DNA from: CAVWSM01 sp963798505
Lineage (GTDB): Bacteria; Actinomycetota; Actinomycetes; Jiangellales; Jiangellaceae
Direction: 5' to 3'
Assembly: GCA_963798505.1 (NCBI GenBank)
Contig: CAWCTX010000015.1
Coordinates: forward strand, 1 to 64,000
Length of the DNA stretch: 64,000 nt
Below the pieces are notes generated by a model. It worked only from the letters and a program-made list of their open reading frames with translations. It searched no databases and was not told the DNA's origin. Position 1 is the stretch's first letter. Each line of letters starts with the position of its first letter. The position numbers and the translations under genes were made by a program. Shown here piece by piece: positions 18,596 through 27,939 of the stretch.

Positions 18596-21500
18596 ATGCC
18601 CTTAACCGTGCCGCCTGTCCGCGACGATCAACGTCGGAAGCTCGTGACTGTGCTCTTGGCGGCGCCGCTCATCGGGGCGATGCTCACCGTGCTGCCGGGC
18701 GGAGCCGTGGCCTCCCCGCAACCGGCCGTCGGCGCGCCTGCACCGGCTGCCGCTCACACGATCACCTTGGTGACCGGCGACGTCGTCACGGTCACCACAC
18801 TTGCCGATGGTGCGCAGACCGCGGAGATCGATCGTCCGGACGACGCAACTGGCGGAGTGCGTCTGCAGCAAAGCAATGACGACCTGTACGTCCTGCCCGA
18901 CGAGACCCTCCCGCTGCTCGCCGCAGACAAGCTCGACCCGCAGCTGTTCAACGTGACCGACCTGATCGAGATGGGGTACGACGACAACGGGTCCGGCACG
19001 GTCCCGCTGATCGCGACGTACACGCCGGCCATGTCACGCGCCGCCGCCGCGCCGGCGCCGCGCGGCAGCAAGCTTGTCCGCAAGCTCCCCAGCGTCGGCG
19101 GCGCCGCGTTGCAGACGGACAAGGACGAGACCCGTACCTTCTGGACGACCGTGGCCCCGGCCGGATCGACGTCGTTGCAGGCCGGCGTAGCCAAACTGTG
19201 GCTGGACGGCCGAGTGCAGGCCGATCTCAAGGAGAGCGTCCCCCAGATCGGTGCGCCGACCGCATGGGCAGCCGGATATGACGGCGCCGGCGTGACCGTC
19301 GCCGTGCTCGACACGGGCATCGACGCCACCCACCCTGACCTGGTCGACCAGATCGACGACAAGGTCAGTTTCGTGCCCGGGGAGGACACCTCCGACGTCC
19401 ACGGGCACGGCACGCACGTGGGCTCGACGATCGTCGGCACCGGCGCCGCGTCCAACGGCGACTTCAGGGGCGTGGCCCCCGGCGCTGACCTGATCGTAGG
19501 CAAGGTGCTGGCCAACGACGGTTTCGGCCAGCACTCGTGGATCATCGCGGGAATGCAGTGGGCCGCCCAGTCCGGTGCCGACATCGTCAACATGAGCCTG
19601 GGCGACGAGCTACCGTCGGACGGCACCGACCCGCTGTCGATGGCGGTGGATGCGCTGACCGCGCAGCACGGCACGCTCTTCGTCATCGCATCCGGCAACC
19701 GAGGGCCAGAGACGATCTCCACGCCGGGTGCCGCTGCGAGCGCGCTCACCGTTGGTGCGGTCGACAAGCAGGACCGCCTGGCGTCGTTCACCAGCACTGG
19801 CCCGATCTTCAAGACCGGTGCCATCAAGCCGGACATCTCCGCACCGGGTGTCGCGATCAACGCCGCTCGCTCGCAGCAGATGACCACTGGCTCGGGGCTG
19901 TACCGCTCGATCAGCGGCACCTCGATGGCGACGCCACACGTCGCCGGCGCGGCGGCGATCCTCGCGCAGCGTCACCCCGACTGGACCCCTCTACAGCTCA
20001 AGAACGCGTTGATGAGCAGCAGCAAGGGCCTGGCTGCCTCGCTAACGCCGTACCAGGTGGGCAACGGTCGCGTCGACGTGGCCGCCGCCATCAGCAGCAC
20101 TGTGCACGCGACCCCATCGGCACTCCTCGGCAACTTCACCTGGCCGCACGAGCCCACTGACTTGCCGGTTCACCAAGCGATCACCTTCGCCAACTCCGGT
20201 GCCGCCGACGTGACGCTCAACCTGGCCCTCACGGCCACCGGCCCGTTCTCGCTGAGCGCCAGCTCGGTCACCGTCCCCGCGGGCGGCAGCGCCGAGGTCA
20301 GCGCCATCGGCGACCCGACCGCCGCGGCACCGGGCAGCCGCAACAGCGCGTACGTCGTCGGCACCGACGTCGCAACGGGCCAAGCCGTGACTCGCACGTC
20401 GCTCGCCCTGATCAAGGAGGACGAGCGGTACGACCTCACGATCAAGCTGATCGACCGGGCGGGCAACCCGGCGACGTCCCCACGCGTCGTTGTCAACCGG
20501 GACGGGTCCTTCTTCGCCAACTTCTACGCCGTCCAGGGCGAGCGGACGCTGCGCCTGCCGCCCGGCACCTACACGGTCGAGACGCTCCTCGACGTCCCCG
20601 GCGAATCGGCTGACTCTCTGGGCGTGGCGTGGCTAGTCGCTCCGGAGACAGTGCTCAACGGGCCCGCCGAGGTCGTGCTGGACGCGCGCAAGGCCCGGCT
20701 GCTGGACACGGCTGCGCCGCAGCTCGCGGAGGACCGTCAGCGCAAGCTCGACTTCAGGGTCGACTACGCGAGCGGCCGCTTCTTCCGGGACACCTACCAG
20801 GTGCCCATCAAGTACGACGACCTGTACCTGACGCCGACCGCAGCGGTGACCCAGGGCGCGTTCAAGATGGCGACCCGCTGGCGCTTTGGCGAACCCCTGC
20901 TGGATCTGCGGGCGTTCGGCGTCCTCCCGATCGACACGCTGGTGCAGGTCGGCAGCACGCTCACCGCCGGCTGGGACGCGCTCGAGGTCGTCCATGCAGG
21001 CACCGGTGCGGCAAGCGAATACGCCGACCTCGACCCCGCCGGCAAGGCGGTGATCGTCACCCGCAGTGCCACGGTCACTCCCTCGGAGCGTGCGCAGGCA
21101 GCCGTCGCGGCGGGGGCGAAGCTGTTGCTTGTCGTCAATGACGGTGTCGGCAGGTTGAGTGAGAACGTCGGTGCGTCGCCGATCCCGGTCGCGTCGGTGC
21201 ACCGGGACGCGGGTGCCCATCTGATCAAGCTTGCGGAGAGTGGATGGCTGCGGCTGACCGCCAAGCAGACGCCGTACGCCAACTACCTCTACGACCTGAC
21301 CCGCAATTACACCGGCCAGGTCCCGGACGAGCCGCTGCTCTACCACCCAACTCAGGAGGATCTTGCTCGGATCGACGCACGCTTCTCCTCCGTCACGGAC
21401 GTCGACGGCCGCGGCTATCGCTACGACATGACCTTCACGCCGTCGGCCGGTTTCCAGGAACGCGAGCGGTACGCCGGTACACGGACCGAGTGGGTGACGC

Positions 21501-22303
21501 CCGGCCAGGCGTGGCACGAGACCCACAGCCAGGGCAACGGCTCGCTCTCCTGGGAGGACCGTGCCTTCAGGAACGAGTACGCCAAGGGGTCGACGACTGA
21601 GCTGAACTGGTTCGCGCCCGCTGTGCACGCGTCGTTCGGTGAGGGCTACAGCGTGCGCAACGCCCGCGGGGGCGACCGCATGACGCTCAACGTGCAGGCG
21701 TGGACCGCCTCGGGCTCGGTCATCGACCACGGCGGAACCGTGTCGTTCGGCTCGGTGCCGGAGAGCCTGTCGCTCTACCAGGGCGACGCCCTGATCCAGC
21801 ATCGAGCGATTTCGTCGGACATGCAGGGCGTCCTGGTGCCGGCGGGCACGTTGCCCTACCGGCTGGTGCATGACGCGTCCCGACCGGCCGACCCGTGGCG
21901 GCTGTCCACGCGCACGCACACCGAATGGACGTTCGTCTCGGGCACGACCCCGGCGGGCCCCGCTCAGCCGTTGGCGCTGCTGGAGCTCAACTACCACCTG
22001 AAGACCGACCTCCGCGGAGACACCAAGGCCGGCAGCAGCCAGCACATCACCCTCGAAGCTGGCCCGCAGGCAGGCGGCGGCCCCGATGTCGGCACGGTCG
22101 GCTCGGTGACGCTCGACGTGTCCTACGACGACGGCGCCACCTGGCAGCCGGTGACACTGCGGAAGGAAGAGGACGGCGGCTGGAGGGGCAAGTTCAAGGC
22201 ACCCGAGCAATCGGATGGCTTCATCTCTGTGCGAGCGGGTGCGGTCACCGACGCCGGGTGGAGCATCAGCCAGGAGATCATCAGGGCGTACGGGCTGCGA
22301 TGA
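18596..22303 (+). CDS. Large secreted S8 (subtilisin) serine protease B
   Basis: 1,235 aa, uninterrupted. A signal peptide (KLVTVLLAAPLIGAMLTVL) is followed by a propeptide with the same ITLVTGDVVTV motif as protease A. The catalytic set is complete: D239 (AVLDTGID), H271 (GHGHGTHVGS), N368 (ASGN) and S443 (SGTSMATPHVAG). C-terminal sandwich domains follow. A PA-like insert lies at ~800-890 (AVIVTRSATVTPSERAQAAV ... AKLLLVVNDGVG ... IPVASVHRDAG), which in other subtilisins shapes substrate access. The end, SISQEIIRAYGLR, matches that of A. It should digest extracellular protein. A TrmB/LuxR-like regulator follows about 115 bases downstream on the same strand. Confidence 0.92.
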   Translation: MPLTVPPVRDDQRRKLVTVLLAAPLIGAMLTVLPGGAVASPQPAVGAPAPAAAHTITLVTGDVVTVTTLADGAQTAEIDRPDDATGGVRLQQSNDDLYVLPDETLPLLAADKLDPQLFNVTDLIEMGYDDNGSGTVPLIATYTPAMSRAAAAPAPRGSKLVRKLPSVGGAALQTDKDETRTFWTTVAPAGSTSLQAGVAKLWLDGRVQADLKESVPQIGAPTAWAAGYDGAGVTVAVLDTGIDATHPDLVDQIDDKVSFVPGEDTSDVHGHGTHVGSTIVGTGAASNGDFRGVAPGADLIVGKVLANDGFGQHSWIIAGMQWAAQSGADIVNMSLGDELPSDGTDPLSMAVDALTAQHGTLFVIASGNRGPETISTPGAAASALTVGAVDKQDRLASFTSTGPIFKTGAIKPDISAPGVAINAARSQQMTTGSGLYRSISGTSMATPHVAGAAAILAQRHPDWTPLQLKNALMSSSKGLAASLTPYQVGNGRVDVAAAISSTVHATPSALLGNFTWPHEPTDLPVHQAITFANSGAADVTLNLALTATGPFSLSASSVTVPAGGSAEVSAIGDPTAAAPGSRNSAYVVGTDVATGQAVTRTSLALIKEDERYDLTIKLIDRAGNPATSPRVVVNRDGSFFANFYAVQGERTLRLPPGTYTVETLLDVPGESADSLGVAWLVAPETVLNGPAEVVLDARKARLLDTAAPQLAEDRQRKLDFRVDYASGRFFRDTYQVPIKYDDLYLTPTAAVTQGAFKMATRWRFGEPLLDLRAFGVLPIDTLVQVGSTLTAGWDALEVVHAGTGAASEYADLDPAGKAVIVTRSATVTPSERAQAAVAAGAKLLLVVNDGVGRLSENVGASPIPVASVHRDAGAHLIKLAESGWLRLTAKQTPYANYLYDLTRNYTGQVPDEPLLYHPTQEDLARIDARFSSVTDVDGRGYRYDMTFTPSAGFQERERYAGTRTEWVTPGQAWHETHSQGNGSLSWEDRAFRNEYAKGSTTELNWFAPAVHASFGEGYSVRNARGGDRMTLNVQAWTASGSVIDHGGTVSFGSVPESLSLYQGDALIQHRAISSDMQGVLVPAGTLPYRLVHDASRPADPWRLSTRTHTEWTFVSGTTPAGPAQPLALLELNYHLKTDLRGDTKAGSSQHITLEAGPQAGGGPDVGTVGSVTLDVSYDDGATWQPVTLRKEEDGGWRGKFKAPEQSDGFISVRAGAVTDAGWSISQEIIRAYGLR

Positions 22304-22419
22304 GGCTGTTCGTCGTTCTCCGAGGAGTCGACTCCCCGGAGCCAGGGCCCTCTTCCCCGGGTTCGCCGCTTTCGCCGGTAACATCCGCCCGGCGAGCGAT
22401 GAACAGGAGGCGGCCACCG

Positions 22420-23400
22420 ATGCTCGACGCACTCGGGCTCAGCCCGGATGAGGAGGCGATCTACCGCGCCCTCATCAGGCAGCCGTTCTCCAACCCGCAC
22501 GAGCTCTCGGGCGACCTGGACCTGAGTGAGCTGCAGGTATCGGCGGCACTGGCCCGCCTGGTGGAATGCGGTGCCGCGACCTCCGTCGGTGACGGATTCG
22601 TCGCCGCCCCGCCCGCGATGGCTCTCGGTGCCCTGATCACCGAGCGACGGGACGCCTTACGAATGGCCGAGTTGGCGCTCGTCACCCTTACCGAAGAGCA
22701 TCGCACCGCCATTGCTGGTCGAGGCATCGGCGAGCTCATCGAGGTCGTCACCGGTCCCGATGCCATCCGGCACCGGTTCCTGCAGGTGCAGCAGGCGGCT
22801 CGGCATGAGATCCGCACATTCGTCACGACACCATTCGTTGCCGTTCCACCTAAGGAGAATCAGGCTGAACAACCAGCCGCCGACCGTGGAGTGAGCGTGC
22901 GCGCCGTACTGGAACGCAGTGTCCTCGCGGAGCCGGGTGTGTTTGCAGGGACGATCGACTCACTGCGGACTGGCGTGCAGGTGCGCGTCACGGACTCACT
23001 TCCGCTGAAGCTCGTGCTGGCCGATGGTGATCTCGGCCTCGTGCCGCTCACGACGGAGCAGCATGAGGAACCGGGCGCCCTGGTACTGCATCGCAGCGGT
23101 CTGCTCGCGGGCCTGGCAGCGCTGTTCGAGAGGGAGTGGCAACTGGCCTATCCGCTCGACGCCCTGAAGATGGCATCCGAGGGTGCGGACGCTCTCGAGC
23201 AGGCGAATGACGCGCCCACCGAGCTGGACCGAAAGATCCTCGCGCTGCTGATGACCGGTCTTACTGATGTTGCCGTGGCAGCCCAGCTGGGTCTGTCCCC
23301 GCGGACGCTGCAGCGCCGTGTACGCAGCCTCATGGATCTCGCCGGGGCGGAGACTCGGATGCAGCTTGGCTGGCATGCCGCCCGTCAGGGCTGGGTCTGA
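22420..23400 (+). CDS. TrmB/LuxR-like transcriptional regulator 1
   Basis: The ATG at 22420 lies 9 bases after AGGAGG, giving 326 aa; earlier in-frame ATGs at 22300 and 22399 have poorer sites. The N-terminal winged helix (MLDALGLSPDEEAIYRALIR ... SGDLDLSELQVSAALARLVE) is TrmB-like. The middle holds a ligand-sensing type domain. The C-terminal LuxR-type HTH reads ILALLMTGLTDVAVAAQLGL then SPRTLQRRVRSLMD. The same three-part plan recurs in the regulator at 38145-39104. Both lie against S8 protease genes, so control of extracellular proteolysis is inferred. It follows protease B on the same strand and may be co-transcribed with it. Confidence 0.82.
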   Translation: MLDALGLSPDEEAIYRALIRQPFSNPHELSGDLDLSELQVSAALARLVECGAATSVGDGFVAAPPAMALGALITERRDALRMAELALVTLTEEHRTAIAGRGIGELIEVVTGPDAIRHRFLQVQQAARHEIRTFVTTPFVAVPPKENQAEQPAADRGVSVRAVLERSVLAEPGVFAGTIDSLRTGVQVRVTDSLPLKLVLADGDLGLVPLTTEQHEEPGALVLHRSGLLAGLAALFEREWQLAYPLDALKMASEGADALEQANDAPTELDRKILALLMTGLTDVAVAAQLGLSPRTLQRRVRSLMDLAGAETRMQLGWHAARQGWV

Positions 23401-23736
23401 GACGTGGTCGCGGTCGCCACCGAGCCGGCAACTGAGATGTGCGGCAGCGACCCGAGGTTGCGCAGGGCTAGCCCTTGTTCGTGAAGCTGACGACACAAGG
23501 CGGAGTAGCGCAGGCCTCCGCTGACGGTCGCGGTCGAACCCGCTGCGTCCACCTCGACGACCGCGGGCAGGTTCCGAGAGACACCAGGAGGCCTGGCGTG
23601 TCGGCGATCTCGTTGAACGAGTGACCACTGCCGAGCACGCGCACGCGCGGGCTGGCGGCCCCTGCAACTCCTCGACCGAGGTCGGCGCCGCGATGCGGTC
23701 GGCGTGAAACTCGACATTGCCTGCCCAGTTGCGCAT
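23385..23736 (-). pseudogene. N-terminal remnant of an alditol (xylitol) oxidase
   Basis: Starts MRNWAGNVEFHADRIAAPTS, the hallmark opening of FAD-dependent alditol oxidases. Other frames continue with RVRVLGSGHSFNEIADTPG, the FAD-binding loop with the GSGHSF motif, and VSGGLRYSALCRQLHEQGLA then LPHISVAGSVATAT. Two frame changes occur. Similarity stops near 23401, where the neighbouring regulator ends. Only about 110 of the usual ~415 residues remain, so the FAD-cap and catalytic domains are gone. The family oxidises polyols such as xylitol with O2. This truncation, unlike the single-base breaks elsewhere, cannot be a base-calling error. Confidence 0.75.
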
Positions 23737-23797
23737 ACGCCAAATCTGTCAGGTCCATGACGGCGCAGGTAAAGACTTCCACGCCCGCGGGACGGGC

Positions 23798-25397
23798 ATG
23801 ACAATGGTGACAATCCCCTTCGAGTCGGGACGCCACATGACCGTCGTCACGACCGCAACGCCTCGCCGCGCGACACCGCCGCCGACCTTGCAGGCGGCAG
23901 CCGGACTGCTCGCCGGTACCTTCGCGCTCGCCGTGGCCGAGCTGGTCGCAGGTGTGACCGGGTCGCTCGGCTCTCCGGTGGCTGCCGTGGGCAGCGCGGT
24001 CGTCGATCGGACGCCAGCGTGGCTCGAGCAGTTCGCCATCCGCACCTTCGGTCAGCAAGACAAGGCTGTCCTGCTCGTCGGCATTCTCGTCCTGACCGGT
24101 GCATACGCCTGCCTGGTCGGAGTGCTTGCCTATCGCCGGCTGCCCTGGTCGTTCGCCGCGATCGCCGTGTTCGGCGCGTTCGGCGCTGACCGCCGCGTTG
24201 ACGCGACCCAATGCGACTTGGGTCGACGTGCTTCCGTCGGTTATCGGTGCGGCTGCCGGCGCCGCCTGCCTGCAGTTCATCGTGCAGTCGAGCACGTCGG
24301 ATACCTACACGGCCGTCGACGTTGGCTGGGACCGTCGGCGGTTCCTCGTCACCTCGGCACAGGTCGGCGCGGCCGCGGCGGTCGCTGCATGGCTGGGCCG
24401 GTGGCTGCTGGGCGAGCAGTCCGACGTCAGCGCCTCCCGCGCCAACGTACGGCTCCCCGCGCCAGTCCCGCCCGCCGCCGTGCCACCGCCATCAGCCGAC
24501 CTCGCGGTCCCGGGCGCGACGCCGTTCATCACGCCTAACGGGGACTTCTACCGGGTCGACACTGCGCTTGTGCTGCCCGCCGTACCCGCCGAGGACTGGA
24601 GCTTGCGAGTGCACGGCATGGTGGACCGGGAGCTCACCCTTGACTTCGCCGACCTGCTCGACCGGCCCATGGTCGAGCGAATCATCACTCTCGCGTGCGT
24701 CTCCAACGAGGTGGGCGGTTCGCTGGTGGGGAATGCGCGATGGCTCGGAGTCCCGCTGCGCGATGTGCTCGAGAGCGCTGGGGTCCACGAGGGGGCCGAC
24801 CAGCTCGTCAGCCGCTCGGCGGATGGGTGGACCGCCGGCACGCCCGTCCGCATCGTCACGGACGGCCGCGACGCCTTGCTGGCCGTCGGGATGAACGGGG
24901 AACCGTTGCCTCAGTCGCACGGCTTTCCCGTACGGATGGTCGTGCCCGGCCTCTACGGCTATGTGTCGGCCACGAAGTGGCTCGTCGACCTGGAGCTGAC
25001 GACGTTCGATGCCTACGACGCCTACTGGGTGCGGCGCGGGTGGGCTGAGCAGGCGCCGATCAAGACCATGGCCAGAATCGACACACCCCGAGCCGTCGCC
25101 ACGCTCGACGCCGGCCGCGTCGTGATAGCCGGAACGGCGTGGGCGCAGCACCGCGGCATCGACACGGTCGAAGTGCGGGTGGATGACGGCCTGTGGTCGG
25201 CTGCTTCGCTGGCCGCCGAGGCCAGCGTCGACGCCTGGCGCCTGTGGTCGCACGAGTGGGTTGCCACACCCGGGCAACACACCCTGCAGGCGCGGGCTAT
25301 CGACGGCAACGGCGACGTTCAGACCGAACGCCGAGCTGAGCCCTTCCCCGACGGTGCCAGCGGCTGGCACTCGGTAGACGTAGAAGTCCGCGACTGA
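23798..25397 (+). CDS. Membrane-anchored molybdopterin-dependent oxidoreductase (sulfite oxidase fold), one frameshift
   Basis: The start is probably ATG 23798, with ATG 23837 as an alternative. N-terminal hydrophobic segments (LLAGTFALAVAELVAGVTG; VLLVGILVLTGAYACLVGVL; a third around PSVIGAAAGAACLQFI) are followed by a twin-Arg-free linker. The soluble domain has the sulfite-oxidase pattern. The molybdenum-ligand Cys is in TLACVSNEVGG (codon 24696-24698), followed by GYVSATKWLVDLELTTFD and a C-terminal Mo-co dimerisation domain (IAGTAWAQHRGIDTVEVRVD). The frame breaks near 24180-24190; joining FGAFG to ALTAALTRPNATW restores about 530 aa. Electron partner and substrate are unknown; sulfite or sulfoxide-type chemistry is typical. 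Confidence 0.78.
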
Positions 25398-25418
25398 GCC
25401 GGCGGCGAGGGCATCGGC

Positions 25419-25607
25419 TCAGCCCAGGTCAGTCGTCTGCCTACTGTCTTCGGTGGGCTCAGCGGGCACGCGCTCGGCGACCTCATCTGGCCCAAGCATT
25501 TCGCGGCGCGTGCACAAGGCCCAGTGGTGTCCGAACGGGTCACGAACGATGCCGTATCGCTCTCCCCAGAACATCTCGCCGAGGCCGAGGGGTCGTTTCC
25601 GGGTCAC
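25419..25607 (-). pseudogene. C-terminal fragment of a VOC/glyoxalase-fold protein
   Basis: 62 codons containing MFWGERYGIVRDPFGHHWAL then CTRREMLGPDEVAER, the last strand pair and tail of PhnB-like VOC proteins (the WGxRYGxxxDPFGHxW motif, with one metal-ligand region). The N-terminal domain half is missing. A GTG at 25607 could start a short peptide, but a half-domain is unlikely to fold. It lies directly after the broken PadR gene on the same strand. Confidence 0.6.
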
Positions 25608-25965
25608 GCTGTCCTCCGGTCGGCTCCGAGGAGTCCGGCAGCCGCGGCGGCGTCGGTGAGGCGCGCAACGAACTGCGACTCAACGCGAACAGCCTTCGCG
25701 CCAAGAGGGGTGAGCTCGTAGTACCGGCGACGCGCGTCGTGCGGGGCGTTCGGGTCGGTCGCGGCCGACTCGATGACGAGGTCGTCGGCCACGAGTCGGG
25801 CAAGCGTTCGGTAGAGCGTCCCTGGGCCGAGACGTACGCGTCCATCGCTCAGGTCCTGGACGACCGCATCACTGCGTAGCCGTGGCGGTGCCCCGAGGCC
25901 AGCGCCAGCAACACCTGAAAGCCGGTGGTCGTGAGTGCCGGAAATTCGAATTGGATATAACGGCT
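25604..25965 (-). pseudogene. PadR-family transcriptional regulator, frameshifted
   Basis: The first frame reads EFPALTTTGFQVLLALASGH then RHGYAVM. After a break near 25880 a second frame reads VVQDLSDGRVRLGPGTLYRT, LARLVADDLVIE and RRRYYELTPLGAKAV. Together these give the PadR winged helix ('HGY ... GTLYRxLxRLxxxGLxE ... RRYYxLTxxG'). No standard start codon lies at the expected N-terminus. PadR proteins repress neighbouring genes in response to small molecules. Divergent from the DHFR-like gene at 26051, it could have controlled that gene. The single break could be an error, but the absent start argues for decay. Confidence 0.6.
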
Positions 25966-25970
25966 TCGAA
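25945..25970. promoter_or_regulatory. Paired TTCGAA boxes in the PadR/DHFR-like divergent region
   Basis: TTCGAA at 25945-25950 and again at 25965-25970, 20 bases apart (about two helical turns), flanking GGATATAAC. The spacing suits a dimeric regulator such as PadR, but the first box overlaps the PadR N-terminal codons. Confidence 0.35.
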
Positions 25971-26050
25971 TACAGCGCTTGCGGGAAAGAGTTTTCGTAG
26001 CCGCCGGCGCGGCAGCCCGACGGGTCTTGCCGCTGAGTCAAGGAGGAGCG

Positions 26051-26611
26051 GTGCGAAAACTCGCGATCACTCAAAACATGACCCTCGACGGTGCGATAGA
26101 GATGCTGGGCGACTGGTTCGAGCCCCAGGGCCAGGCCGGCGTCGACACCTCCGACCTGCTCGAAGAGGTGCACCGCCAGGACAGCCAAGCCGACGCACTT
26201 CTGCTGGGCCGCCAGACCTTCGAGGACCTGCGCGGGTACTGGCCGCTGCAGGCCGACGACGCCACGGGTGTCACGGACTACCTGAACAAAGTGCAGAAGT
26301 ACGTCGTGTCCTCAACCCTTTCGGACCCGGGCTGGGAGAACTCCACGATCCTGTCCGGCGATGCCGTCGAGCATGTCCAGGAGCTCAAGGAGAACCCGGG
26401 CCGGGACATTGTCGTCACCGGCAGCATCACGCTGTGCCATACCCTGATCCCAGCCGGACTCGTCGACGAGTACCGCCTGTTCGTCTACCCCGTCGTGCAG
26501 GGGGCTGGCCGCAGATTGTTCCCGGACGGGTTCAAGCTTGCGGCGCTGCGACTGCTCGACGCGAAGGCGTTCCGCGGTGGCATCAACTTCGCCCGCTACG
26601 CCGCCACCTGA
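26051..26611 (+). CDS. Dihydrofolate-reductase-family (RibD C-terminal fold) protein
   Basis: The GTG at 26051 directly follows AGGAGGAGCG, giving 186 aa; the frame upstream to 25979 is Arg-rich filler. VRKLAITQNMTLDGAIEM, then ADALLLGRQTFEDLRGYWPL, then KYVVSSTLSDPGWENSTIL, then VVTGSITLCHTLIPAGLVDE, then VYPVVQGAGRRLFPDGF form the complete family pattern, including the cofactor-site 'GRxTFE' and 'GSxxLxxxLxxxGLVDExxL' blocks. The expected role is an NAD(P)H-dependent reductase of unknown substrate, not folate-essential. It is intact, unlike the relative at 1530-2119. The following VOC gene lies about 120 bases downstream on the same strand. Confidence 0.85.
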   Translation: MRKLAITQNMTLDGAIEMLGDWFEPQGQAGVDTSDLLEEVHRQDSQADALLLGRQTFEDLRGYWPLQADDATGVTDYLNKVQKYVVSSTLSDPGWENSTILSGDAVEHVQELKENPGRDIVVTGSITLCHTLIPAGLVDEYRLFVYPVVQGAGRRLFPDGFKLAALRLLDAKAFRGGINFARYAAT

Positions 26612-26729
26612 GGAAGCCCCATGCGAGCGGCCCTCGTCGTGATCCACTCTGATGGGCGAGACCGGCGATTGGCAGCCGTGGATGCACAACAGGTTCAGCA
26701 GGATTGGCTAGCGGATGGGAGGTTCGACG

Positions 26730-27116
26730 ATGCGCATAGGCCTGATCAGCGTCTACGTCGACGACCAGGACAAGGCCGAGAGCTTCTACACCGAGGTGCT
26801 CGGCCTCAAGGTCAAGACCAACATGCCCTACGGCGAAACCGAGCGTTGGCTGGCCGTCGTGTCGCCGGAGGAACTCGACGGAGTGCAGTTGGTGCTGCAC
26901 CTGGCCGACGACCCTGCGCGAGCATTTCAGGCGGCAAGCCGCGGGATCGGCCGTCCTGCGCTGTCCCTGACTACGGACGACTGCGAGCGTGACGCCGAGC
27001 GGCTCAAGGCCAAGGGTGTGGTGTTCGTCATGGAGCCGTCGAGGATGGACTATGGCGGGATGGACGCGGTCTTCGATGACACCTGCGGCAACTTGATCAA
27101 TCTGCACCAGGACTGA
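26730..27116 (+). CDS. VOC (glyoxalase/bleomycin-resistance fold) protein
   Basis: 128 aa from ATG 26730 with GGGAGG upstream. MRIGLISVYVDDQDKAESFY then TEVLGLKVK is the first beta-alpha-beta module. DCERDAERLKAKGVVFVMEP and FDDTCGNLINLHQD form the second. The ending 'DxxGNxIxLHQ' is the usual metal-side strand of the family. The fold covers dioxygenases, isomerases and antibiotic-sequestering proteins, and nothing here picks one. It follows the DHFR-like gene and converges on the DrrB gene only 13 bases away. Confidence 0.85.
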   Translation: MRIGLISVYVDDQDKAESFYTEVLGLKVKTNMPYGETERWLAVVSPEELDGVQLVLHLADDPARAFQAASRGIGRPALSLTTDDCERDAERLKAKGVVFVMEPSRMDYGGMDAVFDDTCGNLINLHQD

Positions 27117-27129
27117 AGACCAGCGCCGA

Positions 27130-27939
27130 TCATCCCCTCGTTCGGTAGAGCCGCGTCGTAAGCGGGGCGAACACGGCGGTCAGCGCCGCTGCCGTAGCCA
27201 ACACGAACGCGATGTCGGCCATCTCCGGGTTGCCCTCCATCAGCCCTCGCGACGCAGTCGCAAGGATGGAGACCGGGTTGACATTGACGAACGCCTCGAG
27301 TGGGCCGGGCAGCGTCTCGGGGTCGACGAAGACGTTGCTCAGAAAGGTCAGCGGAAAGATGCCGGTGAAGCCCGCGTTCATGACAGCGTTCGGCGAGCGC
27401 AGCACCAGACCGAGCGTCGTGAACACCCACGACAGCCCAAACGCGAAGACGATGACCAGACCAAGCGCCAGGATCACGCCGCCGACGCCGGCAGCTGGCC
27501 GGTAGCCGAGCGCCACGCCGACCACGACGATCACCGTGCCGGCCAGCAGGTAGCGCACGCTGTCACCGAGCAACGCCCCGACCAGCGGCGCAGGTCGCCA
27601 GATCGGCAGCGAGCGGAACCGGTCGACGACTCCCTTGGTCAAGTCCGTGTTCAGTGAGACGCCCGAGTAGACGGTCGTGAACAGCACAGTCATCACAAGG
27701 ATGCCGGGCAGGATGTAGTCGAGGTAGTCACCGGTGGACCCGGCGATCGCGCCTCCGAACAGATACGTGAACATCAGCACGAACAGCACCGGCGTCAACG
27801 TCACGTCCATCAGCTGTTCAGGGACGTGCTTGATCTTGAGCATCCCTCGCCACCCGAAGGTAAGCGCCGCCGACAGCGCGCTGGCGCGTGGCGGGCGGGG
27901 GGTGGAGGCCAGTGTGCGGCGCAGTGCGACGTCGGTCAT
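27130..27939 (-). CDS. ABC-2 type permease, DrrB-like
   Basis: 269 aa with six hydrophobic segments. The conserved start of the membrane domain is KIKHVPEQLMDVTLTPVLFV then LMFTYLFGGAIAG. YLDYILPGILVMTVLFTTVY, TKGVVDRFRSLPIWRPAPLVG and FPLTFLSNVFVDPETLPGPL are standard DrrB blocks. It should pair with the ATPase encoded just upstream to export drugs or lipids across the cytoplasmic membrane. The start overlaps the stop of the ATPase gene by four bases, so expression is coupled. Confidence 0.88.
   Translation of the reverse strand: MTDVALRRTLASTPRPPRASALSAALTFGWRGMLKIKHVPEQLMDVTLTPVLFVLMFTYLFGGAIAGSTGDYLDYILPGILVMTVLFTTVYSGVSLNTDLTKGVVDRFRSLPIWRPAPLVGALLGDSVRYLLAGTVIVVVGVALGYRPAAGVGGVILALGLVIVFAFGLSWVFTTLGLVLRSPNAVMNAGFTGIFPLTFLSNVFVDPETLPGPLEAFVNVNPVSILATASRGLMEGNPEMADIAFVLATAAALTAVFAPLTTRLYRTRG

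Noticed and set aside
20633..22432. 599-codon minus-strand frame opposite protease B
   Set aside because: Shadow of the protease codons; low-complexity Arg/Val/Gly composition and no motif.
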